Shown piece after piece: positions 8,576-16,663 of a stretch of 64,000 nucleotides of DNA; position 1 is the stretch's first letter, and the number at the start of each line of letters is the position of its first letter. Source of the stretch: Desulfurococcales archaeon (GTDB lineage Archaea > Thermoproteota > Thermoprotei_A > Sulfolobales > Desulfurococcaceae); contig JALVYU010000026.1 of the NCBI GenBank assembly GCA_027022365.1, forward strand, positions 1 through 64,000, read 5' to 3'. The translations under genes and the position numbers were made by a program. The notes under the pieces are model-generated. The model saw only the letters and a list, made by a program, of their open reading frames with translations. It did no database searches and was not told the DNA's origin.

Positions 8576-10450
8576 TTATTTCCAGGCTTCTAGCCAGTTG
8601 GGTGATCCTTCTTTAAATATCTCAATTGCATTGAATGGACATACCTGTGCACATAATCCACACCCTACACATAGTTCAGTCAGGATCTTCGGTTTCTTGG
8701 CTCCTTTCGGCACTACTATGGCTGGGCATGCAAGCAGTTTGACACAGACCATACATCCCGTACACTTGTCCTCCACTATGTGGTAGACTGGTAGTCTGAT
8801 CCCTTCTTTCCTCGCCTTGCGTACTGCCTGTAGTGCACACTTCATTCTTGATACTATTGCTACCTGTTCTCCATCCTTGTACTTCTTAAGGGCCTCGGCA
8901 ACTATGTTTATTGATTCCTTCACGTTCATTGGGTTGATGACGTATGTCTTGTACCCCATGGTCTCCAATAGCTTCTCTATAGGCACTCTCACAGCTGGCT
9001 CACCCATAGCGGTTAGCCCTGTCCCGGGGTGTGGCTGGTGACCTGTCATCGCCGTATATTGATTGTCTAAGACGAGAACAACTGCGTGTCCCTTGTTGTA
9101 GACAATGTTGATGCTCGGCGGTAACCCGGCGTGATAGAACGTAGAGTCTCCTATGACTGCTATCACGGGCTCGTCAACCACCTTGCTCAAACCATGCGCT
9201 ACACCGATGCTTCCGCCCATCTCGAGGCTGGTCATCTGGGTATAGAATGGCGGCTCATAACCCAGAGTATAGCATCCTATGTCGCCGGTGAATATCGGGT
9301 CTTTTAATCCGGCCTTGTTAGCCGCTGTCTTTACGATGTAGTAGGTGTTCCTATGCGGACATCCAGCGCACATTACCGGAGGTCTCGCTGGTATCGGTGG
9401 CTCCAGCTTCAATGGCTCTAATGGTTTCCACGGCATTATTGGTTCTCTTCCCTCGAATGACAGTATTGATCTCGCGACGCTATCTAGGTCTAGCTCACCG
9501 TTTATAGGCACAATGTCTTTTCCACAAATCTTTGTTGTTACCCCGTTGTCATAGGCTATCTTCTTTATCTGCATCTCGAGGACAGGATCTAGTTCTTCAA
9601 CCACTAGGACTTCTTGTGCCTCTTTTAGAACCCTTAGGATAGGCTTATACGGTAATGGCACTGGAAGACTTACCTTGACAACAGTGTATTCATCCTTCTT
9701 TCCGAGGAGCTCGAGAGCCTCCATTACATGGCTGTAGGCGATGCCACTTGCTATTATTGCTTTCTTCATCCCCGGATTAATTATCCGTATGAACGGCTCC
9801 ACACCTTCATCTTCGGCTACCTTCCTCCATACCTCCATCATTCTCTTCTTTTGCTTCCTACCATGCGCTGGCACTAATACCCATCGCTCAATGTCTCTGT
9901 CAAATCTCCCCTTACACTTTTTCTCCACGGGAATGTCTTGCTCGAATATCACGGGCTGCCTTGTATGGCTAATACGGGTAGTTGATCTGAATAGTACTGG
10001 GTGTTTGTATTTCTCGCTGAGCATATAGGCGGCTTTAATGAGCTTATAGGCGTCCCTAGGGCTTGATGGCTCGACAACTGGTATATGGGCGTGCATCCCG
10101 TACCATCGGTTGTCCTGCTCGTTCTGACTGCTATGCTGTCCAGGATCATCGGCCGACACTATTACGAAGCCGGCATTCACGCCGGCATAAGCACTGCTCA
10201 TAAGGATATCGGCTGCAACGTTTACTCCAACATGTTTCATTGTCGTTAAGCTTTTGACGTAGCTCATAGCCGCCGCGTAGGCGGCCTCGAACGCTACCTT
10301 CTCGTTCGTGCTCCACTCAACATATATGCCAGCATCCTTCGCCACGGAGGCTAGTGCTTCCATTATCTCGGTACTTGGTGTCCCGGGATATGCCGCGGCG
10401 AAACATATGCCTGCCTCGAGAGCTCCACGAGCTATTGCTTCGTTACCCAT
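8576..10450 (-). CDS. iorA: indolepyruvate:ferredoxin oxidoreductase, alpha subunit (start uncertain)
   Basis: Large catalytic subunit of IOR, 624 residues from the first ATG. Seen: pyrimidine-binding domain at the N-terminus ('GNEAIARGALEAG', 'AAYPGTPSTEI'), TPP domain ('CAGCPHRNTYY', 'GDIGCYTLG', 'GDSTFYHAGL', 'DNQYTAMTG') and a C-terminal ferredoxin domain with two cysteine groups, the first degenerate ('CTGCMVCVKLLACP') and the second complete ('CVGCGLCAQVCP'). The beta-strand normally just before 'GNEAIARG' is encoded upstream (about 'KDLLSPKGSTVLL'), but that stretch, open back to a stop near 10525, has no ATG, GTG or TTG. So the true N-terminus extends beyond 10450 by a CTG start at 10481-10483, a frameshift, or a sequence error. 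Confidence 0.93.
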   Translation of the reverse strand: MGNEAIARGALEAGICFAAAYPGTPSTEIMEALASVAKDAGIYVEWSTNEKVAFEAAYAAAMSYVKSLTTMKHVGVNVAADILMSSAYAGVNAGFVIVSADDPGQHSSQNEQDNRWYGMHAHIPVVEPSSPRDAYKLIKAAYMLSEKYKHPVLFRSTTRISHTRQPVIFEQDIPVEKKCKGRFDRDIERWVLVPAHGRKQKKRMMEVWRKVAEDEGVEPFIRIINPGMKKAIIASGIAYSHVMEALELLGKKDEYTVVKVSLPVPLPYKPILRVLKEAQEVLVVEELDPVLEMQIKKIAYDNGVTTKICGKDIVPINGELDLDSVARSILSFEGREPIMPWKPLEPLKLEPPIPARPPVMCAGCPHRNTYYIVKTAANKAGLKDPIFTGDIGCYTLGYEPPFYTQMTSLEMGGSIGVAHGLSKVVDEPVIAVIGDSTFYHAGLPPSINIVYNKGHAVVLVLDNQYTAMTGHQPHPGTGLTAMGEPAVRVPIEKLLETMGYKTYVINPMNVKESINIVAEALKKYKDGEQVAIVSRMKCALQAVRKARKEGIRLPVYHIVEDKCTGCMVCVKLLACPAIVVPKGAKKPKILTELCVGCGLCAQVCPFNAIEIFKEGSPNWLEAWK

Positions 10451-10610
10451 AAGAAGGACTGTGCTGCCTTTAGGTGAAAGCAGGTCTTTGCGGGTTAAGG
10501 CTGACCACCCGGCATCCTTTCTATTGTTTTGCCACGTTTATTCAATTCGTATCCCACACATATATTTCTACAAGGTTCTCAGTGGGACGGAGCATCGTTC
10601 CACGATAGAG

Positions 10611-10649
10611 TTTATATATTAACAGTCCCACTAGTATATAGCGAGGTGA
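10611..10649 (+). promoter_or_regulatory. TATA box and ribosome-binding site of the winged-helix gene
   Basis: TTTATATATTA at 10611-10621 lies about 40 nt before the ATG at 10657, and GAGGTGA at 10643-10649 gives a strong Shine-Dalgarno site. Transcription should begin near 10645, giving a very short leader. Confidence 0.7.
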
Positions 10650-10656
10650 AAAAAGT

Positions 10657-11016
10657 ATGCCCCGCGACAAGAAGATTGTTTACGAGGACGCAGAAGTAAT
10701 CGTAGCGCTAGCACCGAGGGATGAAGAACTACCGGATATGGTACTGGAAACCATTAAGGAGAAAGGCCGCCCCATGACGTTCACTGAGCTCGTCAAGGAG
10801 TTCAGTGGTATCGCTGGAGAAGACAGGCTGAGACGAGCGGTTAACCACCTACTAGCGCTTGGTAAGCTCGTTGAGTTCCCAGATGGGAGCCTTGGACTCC
10901 CCGGTATGAAATATATACCACGTAGAACCAAGCGTAGAAGAAGAAGGAGAATGCCTAGGCTAATGACCGATATAGTTGGAGAGGAGAAAGTCTACTATAG
11001 GCCACCAATGCAGTGA
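10657..11016 (+). CDS. winged-helix protein with arginine-rich tail
   Basis: 119 residues, function unknown. Residues about 25-80 ('DMVLETIKEKGRPMTFTEL' onward, 'DRLRRAVNHLLALGKLVEF', 'GSLGLPGMKY') read as a winged helix-turn-helix with a beta wing. Residues about 88-98 are a run of Arg/Lys ('RRTKRRRRRRMPR'), fitting DNA or RNA binding. Strong promoter and Shine-Dalgarno suggest high expression. It stands alone on the plus strand between minus-strand genes. It could be a chromatin or ribosome-associated factor; nothing in the sequence decides. Confidence 0.8.
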   Translation: MPRDKKIVYEDAEVIVALAPRDEELPDMVLETIKEKGRPMTFTELVKEFSGIAGEDRLRRAVNHLLALGKLVEFPDGSLGLPGMKYIPRRTKRRRRRRMPRLMTDIVGEEKVYYRPPMQ

Positions 11017-11079
11017 TTTTCGAGGATAACACCTGCATATTTCTGCTATCCTAGCACTATTCTCTAATAACTACCAAGA

Positions 11080-11934
11080 TCATAGCTTACTAGACTTACA
11101 GTTTATTTCATCATTTTTTATTATAACACCGTATCTCTCTTGAAGCTCACAGAGAAAATCATCTGGGATAATCGCGACTGCCCCTCTGCTAGTCACAAGC
11201 TTATAGGCTTTAGGCAGTAGTTTAGATATAGTTGCTTCTTCAACTATCCAATCAACATATACAGGAGTTCTCGTCGTCCTAACAAATCCTCTCTGTCTCT
11301 TAAATCCGTACTTGTCCACGTATATTTCGCCAAGTCTTCTCCCATCAGTACATTTTCCACTACTATCACATTTCAGGAATTCATCGGTTAATCCCTTGTT
11401 TAGTATCTCATCGAGAACTCTACCAGTCGGAATTATGTTTGACCGTATAATGGATTGTTTTATCTCTTCATTCTTCTTTTCACCCGTTACGACGCGTGTT
11501 TTCTCCTTCTTAGCAAAACTGGTGGCCTTCTTTTCCTCAGCCTTGGGTTTAAAGCGGTTCTCCTTACTCTTTTCCTCTAGGGGATTTGATGTTTTCTTCT
11601 TATTATAACTAGGTTTTGTAAAGTTTGAGAACAACTCATCAAGTATGTCTAGCGGGCTTTTCGACGTATCGTTCGTTTTGGAAACGCTTTCTCGTTTCTC
11701 CGTCCCCTCTTTTTGCTCCTCCTTGATACTCGATTTGTTTTCAGGCGTTATTGTCTCTCTTGGGCCGTCAGGGTTAACTTTTGTTTGTATGTGTGAAGTG
11801 GAAGAACGGATCACGTTCTTTTCCTTCTTACTTTGGGTCTTACCACTACTTTTCTTCTGTGAACACAGAAACATATCCAGCGTTATTAGCCCCTTCTTTC
11901 TCACCTGCCTCTTTCTAGCCACCAATGCTAACAC
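11080..11934 (-). CDS. Lys/Glu/Ser-rich hypothetical protein with conserved-looking C-terminal domain
   Basis: 284 residues. Residues about 25-165 are low-complexity, strongly charged and probably disordered (Lys, Glu, Ser, Thr, few hydrophobics). Residues about 175-284 look folded: 'GRVLDEILNKGLTDEFLKC', a Cys pair, 'YVDKYGFKRQRGFVRT' and 'RGAVAIIPDDFLCELQERYG'. No family recognised. Start is GTG at 11934; a GTG at 11922 with GGAGTG upstream is an alternative. A TATA-like TTTATATC lies at about 11962-11970 on the same strand. The disordered basic arm suggests a nucleic-acid partner, which is inference only. Confidence 0.7.
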   Translation of the reverse strand: MLALVARKRQVRKKGLITLDMFLCSQKKSSGKTQSKKEKNVIRSSTSHIQTKVNPDGPRETITPENKSSIKEEQKEGTEKRESVSKTNDTSKSPLDILDELFSNFTKPSYNKKKTSNPLEEKSKENRFKPKAEEKKATSFAKKEKTRVVTGEKKNEEIKQSIIRSNIIPTGRVLDEILNKGLTDEFLKCDSSGKCTDGRRLGEIYVDKYGFKRQRGFVRTTRTPVYVDWIVEEATISKLLPKAYKLVTSRGAVAIIPDDFLCELQERYGVIIKNDEINCKSSKL

Positions 11935-12032
11935 TCCACAATCACTACTATATACGATCTGATATAAAGGGGATAATGACGATATGAGAACAAATTACCA
12001 AATCATTACATTGTTGAAAAACAGAGAAATTT

Positions 12033-12203
12033 AGCCCGCCCACGGGACACCGCCCCAGGTATTCCCCCAGCGGTGCCCCACCCGGGGAGCCGTCCCCGGG
12101 CATCGCCGGAGGGGGGTTCCCAGGTGCTTCTATTTGGCAGTTACCAGCCAAATATCATCTTGCACCCAGGAACCTGGCTCCGGCGATGTGGGCGGTTAGC
12201 CGC
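12033..12203. ncRNA. GC-rich, highly structured RNA candidate of unknown family
   Basis: A 170-nt GC-rich block in AT-rich surroundings, inside the 440-nt gap 11935-12374. It folds on either strand into a closed multi-branch structure: closing stem 12036-12042 with 12189-12195 (CCGCCCA/TGGGCGG); hairpin CACCGC 12048-12053 with GCGGTG 12070-12075; perfect 8-bp hairpin 12081-12088 with 12093-12100; an 11-bp perfect stem CATCGCCGGAG 12101-12111 with 12178-12188; inner stems GGTTCC/GGAACC and ATTTGGC/GCCAAAT. No SRP helix 8 motif, RNase P core or tRNA features found. T-rich runs flank both ends, so strand is undecided. The rest of the gap (12210-12374) is AT-rich with the aspS promoter. Confidence 0.7.
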
Positions 12204-12313
12204 ACCATTTATTTATTTAGTGATTTTATTCCTTATATATTTATAATTATAATTTCATGATATAGTATGCTCGTTACTAGATAGTGTTCATTATTTTTTC
12301 ACAATATAGAAGA

Positions 12314-12367
12314 CTATATTTATTTTTGTATATGTTATTGAAAACCTACTTAGTGACACCTAAGGTG
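12314..12367 (+). promoter_or_regulatory. aspS promoter and Shine-Dalgarno
   Basis: CTATATTTAT at 12314-12323 is a TATA-like box; AAGGTG at 12362-12367 sits 7 nt before the GTG start of aspS. This supports the short N-terminus chosen for that gene. Confidence 0.5.
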
Positions 12368-12374
12368 TTGATTA

Positions 12375-13628
12375 GTGCGGATCTGTGGCTGGGTTATCAG
12401 GAGAAAAACCATTGGCAAAATAGTTATTCTTGAGATAAGCGGAGATACTTCTTCAAAGCCTCACGTTATCGCGCTTAAGAAGGAGCGTGAGCCAGAGCTG
12501 TTTGAGCTCGCGAGGGATTTACCTGTCGGAACTGCTCTTTGTTTCGAGGGAGAACTAGCACCAGTACAGAAGAGTAGAAGAGGGGTCGAGTACATAGCCA
12601 AGGAAATCAAGATATATTCCAGACCTCTAGAACCACTGCCCGTCGACACCATTGGTAAGGTTCCAGCCCTGCTGGACACGAGGATCAGGTACAGATATCT
12701 TTTGTTGAGAAACCCAGCTGAGAAGGCAATCTTCAAGATCAGAGAATCGATACTGAGAGCCGCGAGAGAATATTTCATTAAGAACGGGTTCATGGAGATT
12801 CAGACCCCAAAGATCGTTGCTGCCGGTGCAGAGGGGGGTGCAACATTATTCCCTGTAAAGTATTTCGAGTATAATGCCTATCTGAGCCAGAGCCCCCAGC
12901 TCTATAAACAAATGCTCATGTCCAGTGTACCGCGTGTATACGAGATCACACCTTATTTCAGGGCAGAGAAATTCGATACGCCTAGACACCTTAATGAATC
13001 ATGGGGTATTGATGCCGAGATAGGTTTTATCGAGTCAGAAGAAGACGTCATGAATGTTCTTGAGAACCTGATCGCCTATATTGTCGATTATATAAGAAAA
13101 AACAATGTCGAAGAACTAGAAATACTGGGTGTAGAGCTAAAGCCTTTAACGGTGCCGTTCAAGCGCATAACTTTCAAGGAGGCTGTAGACATACTTAGTT
13201 CGGAAGGTGTCGAGATACCTGAAGGCGAAGACCTAACAGAGGCTGCGGAAAAGAAGCTCGGCGAAATAATGGCATCTAAGGGGTACGACATATTCTTCAT
13301 AACTAGGTTCCCATGGGAGGCAACGGGCTTCTACTACATGAGGAACGAGGACGGAACGACCAGGAAGTTCGACCTAGACTATAAGGGATTAGAGCTATCG
13401 AGCGGCGGACAGAGAGAGCATAGATACGAGAAACTAGTAGAGGCCCTAAGAGACAAGGGATTAAACCCGGAGGGCTTCAAGTTCTACCTTGAAGCCTTCA
13501 AGTACGGTATGCCGCCTCATGGAGGATTCGGACTGGGTGTTGAACGTCTATTGGTTAAGCTATTGGGACTTAGTAATGTGAGGGAAGCAATACTGTTTGT
13601 AAGAGACAGAAATAGGCTCATCCCATAA
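12375..13628 (+). CDS. aspS: aspartate--tRNA ligase (archaeal type)
   Basis: Charges tRNA-Asp (possibly also tRNA-Asn) with aspartate. 417 residues: N-terminal OB-fold anticodon domain ('CGWV', about 1-95), then the class II catalytic core with motif 2 ('PYFRAEKFDTPRHLNESWG') and motif 3 ('GFGLGVERLL'), plus 'SSGGQREHR'. Start is GTG 12375 with AAGGTG before it; an in-frame TGA two codons upstream bars extension. Archaeal relatives begin about 20 residues earlier (a 'RTH' strand before the OB fold), so this copy is shorter. The Trp used by discriminating archaeal enzymes after 'GWV' is Ile here, which may point to a non-discriminating enzyme. Confidence 0.95.
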   Translation: MRICGWVIRRKTIGKIVILEISGDTSSKPHVIALKKEREPELFELARDLPVGTALCFEGELAPVQKSRRGVEYIAKEIKIYSRPLEPLPVDTIGKVPALLDTRIRYRYLLLRNPAEKAIFKIRESILRAAREYFIKNGFMEIQTPKIVAAGAEGGATLFPVKYFEYNAYLSQSPQLYKQMLMSSVPRVYEITPYFRAEKFDTPRHLNESWGIDAEIGFIESEEDVMNVLENLIAYIVDYIRKNNVEELEILGVELKPLTVPFKRITFKEAVDILSSEGVEIPEGEDLTEAAEKKLGEIMASKGYDIFFITRFPWEATGFYYMRNEDGTTRKFDLDYKGLELSSGGQREHRYEKLVEALRDKGLNPEGFKFYLEAFKYGMPPHGGFGLGVERLLVKLLGLSNVREAILFVRDRNRLIP

Positions 13629-13709
13629 TGGTTTTCCAAGAATAACACGTTTTATCCTTTAAATGCATAGTTTCACTAACAAGAAAGACCAGATTATGGG
13701 TGCTCAACA

Positions 13710-14387
13710 ATGAGGATCATACTAATTGGTCCGCCTGGAGCAGGAAAAGGAACCTATGCCAAGTATTTCAGCAAAAAATACTGTATCCCCCACATAAGCA
13801 CCGGCGATATCTTCAGAGCAGAGATAGCTAACGAGACTGAGCTAGGCAAGAAGATCAAAGAATACGTTGAGAAAGGAATGCTTGTACCCGACGAAATAGT
13901 GATCGAGGTTGTTAAGAAGAGGCTGAGCCAGCCCGACACTCAGAAGGGATTCATACTAGACGGGTTTCCACGAACTATAAAGCAGGCGGAAGCACTCGAC
14001 CAGTTCGCTAAGATCGACGCCGCCATACATATCTATATTGATATGGAAGAAGCTGTACGGAGACTGAGCAACCGCTATGTATGCCCCAAGTGCGGGAGAT
14101 CATACAATCTATTGTTCAATCCACCAAAGAATGACCTGACATGTGATGATTGTGGAACCAAACTTATCAGGAGAAAGGATGACGAACCCGACATAATCAG
14201 GAAGAGATACAAGATCTACTATGAGACATTCCAGCCCATACTTGAATACTATAAGGCGAAGAACCTCCTGATAGAGATCGATAATACGCAGGGCAGTGAC
14301 AAAGGCATACCGCTTCTCGAAAAGATACTCAAAGAGAAAGGAATACTCAAGATCAAACCATGCAATCCCGACGTCTCAATAGTGTGA
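13710..14387 (+). CDS. adk: adenylate kinase, zinc-LID type
   Basis: Interconverts ATP + AMP and 2 ADP. 225 residues. Seen: P-loop 'GPPGAGKGT' at 7-15, AMP-binding 'STGDIFR' near 30-36, 'LDGFPRT' near 83-89, and a LID with four cysteines (125, 128, 145, 148; C-x2-C...C-x2-C) that binds a structural zinc. This bacterial-like short-chain type differs from the trimeric AdkA found in many archaea, which is worth noting. ATG preceded by GGGTG at good spacing. Follows aspS by 80 nt. Confidence 0.95.
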   Translation: MRIILIGPPGAGKGTYAKYFSKKYCIPHISTGDIFRAEIANETELGKKIKEYVEKGMLVPDEIVIEVVKKRLSQPDTQKGFILDGFPRTIKQAEALDQFAKIDAAIHIYIDMEEAVRRLSNRYVCPKCGRSYNLLFNPPKNDLTCDDCGTKLIRRKDDEPDIIRKRYKIYYETFQPILEYYKAKNLLIEIDNTQGSDKGIPLLEKILKEKGILKIKPCNPDVSIV

Positions 14388-14406
14388 CCGGAGGAATCAC
14401 CCACTA

Positions 14407-15345
14407 TTGATACCCCGCCTCATATATCTTCAATCAAAATTTTATTCAAAAACATATATTAGACAAGTAGGTCTCGACTCTTTTTTGAATAGAAAGGCAG
14501 AACCGCTTGAACTATTGAGATACAAGGTAATACTCAATGGTATAATAATTCAAGAGACTGGAACAACTCTTCTCCATATTGCATCTATTAACGACAAGAT
14601 CATGTTCAACAAGAGTTTTAACGAATATTGTCACTGGCACAACGGTCCGCTAGATAAGAAAGATAATCCGCTTGAAAGAATATACTGTATAAAACCAATT
14701 ATGAGTGAGCTCGGTTTTTGCAGGGAGCACCTACACAGCGATAGAGCCATATACATTAGGTGTTTCGGAACAGCTGGTCTAGAGAGCCTGAGGAACTGCG
14801 TCATGCTGGACAAAAAATATGATGAGAAAATAGAGTATTCCGTGTACCTGCTCAGCTATGGACAAGAATCAATAAAAGTCGGTACTACTCGTAGCTTCAG
14901 AATCTTTGAACGTATAGCTGAGCAACCCCATGTAGTTGCAACAATACTTTCAAAAACGAGGAATGCCTATGAGGCACGAGATATCGAAATTAGAGCTGGT
15001 AAACTACCATGGTCGACCGAGCGGCCTAGAAGAAGCCTGAAAACAGTGATATCTAAGCCGCTATCACCATCTCTATATAGACTGAAAAATTTGAGGGAGA
15101 AAACAGTACACGCTCTTGGCATTAATGATTCCGACCCTATGTTCTTCCAAGTCCTTCCCGTCGACGATATCAGCTATTATCTTAAAGCAAGAGAAGCTCA
15201 TTTGGAGGATCTTGAGGGAAAGAAGCTAGAGATACTTGGTTTCTGGGGAGGCTATCTATTATTGAGCGATACATCTACGAATAATTACCACATACTAAGA
15301 GCAAAGGAGATGCTTCACAAAGACACGACCAAGATTATTTCCTAG
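14407..15345 (+). CDS. DUF2797 family protein
   Basis: 312 residues, unknown function. Seen: a Cys/His cluster near residues 78-120 ('YCHWHNGP', 'YCIKPIMSELGFCREHLH', 'RCFGTAGLESLRNC') that probably binds zinc, then a GIY-YIG-like segment ('YSVYLLSYGQESIKVGTTR', 'RIFERIAEQPH', 'NAYEARDIE'), as in DUF2797. The GIY-YIG resemblance hints at a nuclease-derived fold, not at demonstrated activity. Start TTG 14407 with GGAGGAAT upstream, 20 nt after adk, so probably cotranscribed. The 3' end overlaps the convergent Lrp gene by 11 nt. Confidence 0.75.
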   Translation: MIPRLIYLQSKFYSKTYIRQVGLDSFLNRKAEPLELLRYKVILNGIIIQETGTTLLHIASINDKIMFNKSFNEYCHWHNGPLDKKDNPLERIYCIKPIMSELGFCREHLHSDRAIYIRCFGTAGLESLRNCVMLDKKYDEKIEYSVYLLSYGQESIKVGTTRSFRIFERIAEQPHVVATILSKTRNAYEARDIEIRAGKLPWSTERPRRSLKTVISKPLSPSLYRLKNLREKTVHALGINDSDPMFFQVLPVDDISYYLKAREAHLEDLEGKKLEILGFWGGYLLLSDTSTNNYHILRAKEMLHKDTTKIIS

Positions 15346-15889
15346 AATTCCTCTTCTTTAATCTAAGGACGGGTAGACAACCACTACAAAGCTGTAGATG
15401 ACGCCATATGCAGTCTAGGCAAGACGAATCGGGGTTCTTAACCGGAATTTTGAGATCCTTCGGTAATTCACCATACTCGATCTCATAGGCTACTAAGCCG
15501 TCATTATATAGTTGCTTCATCCGTTCAATAAAGAATATAATTTCCATCTTGTTTTTACCGTAAACCATTGCCACTATGTCGTGAGAATTGTTCTTCATAA
15601 TGCCAAGCACTCTATTACACTTACTTAATAACGTCATTAGTCTTTCAGGGTTATCCACGCTAAACCTAACATATGCGGCAACATTTCCCGAGAGCTTAAT
15701 CGAGACAAGAGGTTTTATTTCGAGCAAGCCCTTATCTATTAGCCTCTGGAACCTATTACGTATACTCGTGTAGCTTAGTCCTGTTAGTTCAGATAATTTT
15801 ACGAGGCTTATTCTTCCATCTTTCGACAGTTCTTTTATCAAGATAGCATCCATACTGTCAATGCTGTTGTTCGCCATAATCGTTGGCAC
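15335..15889 (-). CDS. Lrp/AsnC-type regulator with C-terminal cysteine cluster
   Basis: 184 residues. N-terminal winged HTH ('MDAILIKELSKDGRISLVKL', 'LTGLSYTSIRNRFQRL') followed by a ligand-binding-like beta-alpha domain. The last 35 residues carry C-x2-C-x7-C-x2-C ('CLDCIWRHLQLCSGC'), a likely zinc or metal knuckle that ordinary Lrp proteins lack. This suggests a metal-responsive or structurally stabilised regulator. It is the last gene of the minus-strand run priL-PAP2-nmd3-lrp, 43 nt behind nmd3. Confidence 0.8.
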   Translation of the reverse strand: MPTIMANNSIDSMDAILIKELSKDGRISLVKLSELTGLSYTSIRNRFQRLIDKGLLEIKPLVSIKLSGNVAAYVRFSVDNPERLMTLLSKCNRVLGIMKNNSHDIVAMVYGKNKMEIIFFIERMKQLYNDGLVAYEIEYGELPKDLKIPVKNPDSSCLDCIWRHLQLCSGCLPVLRLKKRNSRK

Positions 15890-15932
15890 CGTAAAAAGTG
15901 TTTCTAATAGACCCCTTATAACTCCACGGGTT

Positions 15933-16652
15933 TCACGCTGTTCTTTTTCTCAGGCTAATATGTAGCCGTGTTCTCTGTTTACCGCTACGGGTACCAGTGA
16001 TTTCATAGTTCTCCTTTATATTCATGCCCAGTCTATAACTTAGCCTTCTCGCGAGTTTGCGAGCTGCTCCATGACTATAAAAATATATATCCACACCGTT
16101 CTTTGTCTCTATAGCCTCAATGTAGTCACGGCCCAGTCTCGGCTCTTTAACGAATTCTTCCTCAAGTATTTTCTTGAGCTCCTTTACATGTATACCACGT
16201 ATCTGTACAAGTGCTTCATATTCTCTGCTATCATACATTATACATCTTGGGCACTTGGTTGGTCTAAAGTAAATCGTTATCCTCAGAGGGACTCTGAAAT
16301 CCGCTATACCATATTTGCCGGAAACAATGATATCGATATCAGTATGCCATGAAGGCGTTGTAACATAATCGTATCCATCTATCCTTAGTTCTCTGATACC
16401 TTTAGCGGGCTTTATTTTGTCGGGAATGAAGTTGTTTATTATATAATCAATAGCTGATTCAAAATCGTTGGTATCGATCCACCTGTATCCAACCTTTAGT
16501 GACCCGCAGACCTTGCATAGATCGAAATAATAGGTGTTCTGCTCTAAACGTACAAGTTCTCCTCTTTTTATCCTGCACCTTAGACACACCGAGTCTATCA
16601 CAGGGTTCTCCGGCGTATCGTTGCTTCCGCAGTATACACAGAATCTAGCCAA
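15933..16652 (-). CDS. nmd3: NMD3 homologue (ribosome biogenesis)
   Basis: 239-residue archaeal NMD3: N-terminal zinc-binding region with CxxC pairs ('MARFCVYCG', 'VCLRCRIKRGEL', 'LCKVCG' with 'YRWID') and a following RNA-binding-like domain; 'CPRCIMYDSREYEALVQIRG' in the middle. Eukaryotic NMD3 escorts the large ribosomal subunit; archaeal forms are thought to aid large-subunit maturation. I set the start at the TTG at 16650-16652 because it gives the family N-terminus ('MARFCVYCG') and has GGTG 8 nt upstream; a longer form from 16703 would overlap the preceding gene. Follows the PAP2-like gene by 11 nt. Confidence 0.85.
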   Translation of the reverse strand: MARFCVYCGSNDTPENPVIDSVCLRCRIKRGELVRLEQNTYYFDLCKVCGSLKVGYRWIDTNDFESAIDYIINNFIPDKIKPAKGIRELRIDGYDYVTTPSWHTDIDIIVSGKYGIADFRVPLRITIYFRPTKCPRCIMYDSREYEALVQIRGIHVKELKKILEEEFVKEPRLGRDYIEAIETKNGVDIYFYSHGAARKLARRLSYRLGMNIKENYEITGTRSGKQRTRLHISLRKRTA

Positions 16653-16663
16653 TACATGCACAC

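Noticed and set aside
12033-12203. Idea that the GC-rich block is SRP RNA or RNase P RNA
   Set aside because: Neither strand shows the GGAAGG/GGAGCA helix 8 pair nor the GGAAA-GUCC and ACAGAA core.
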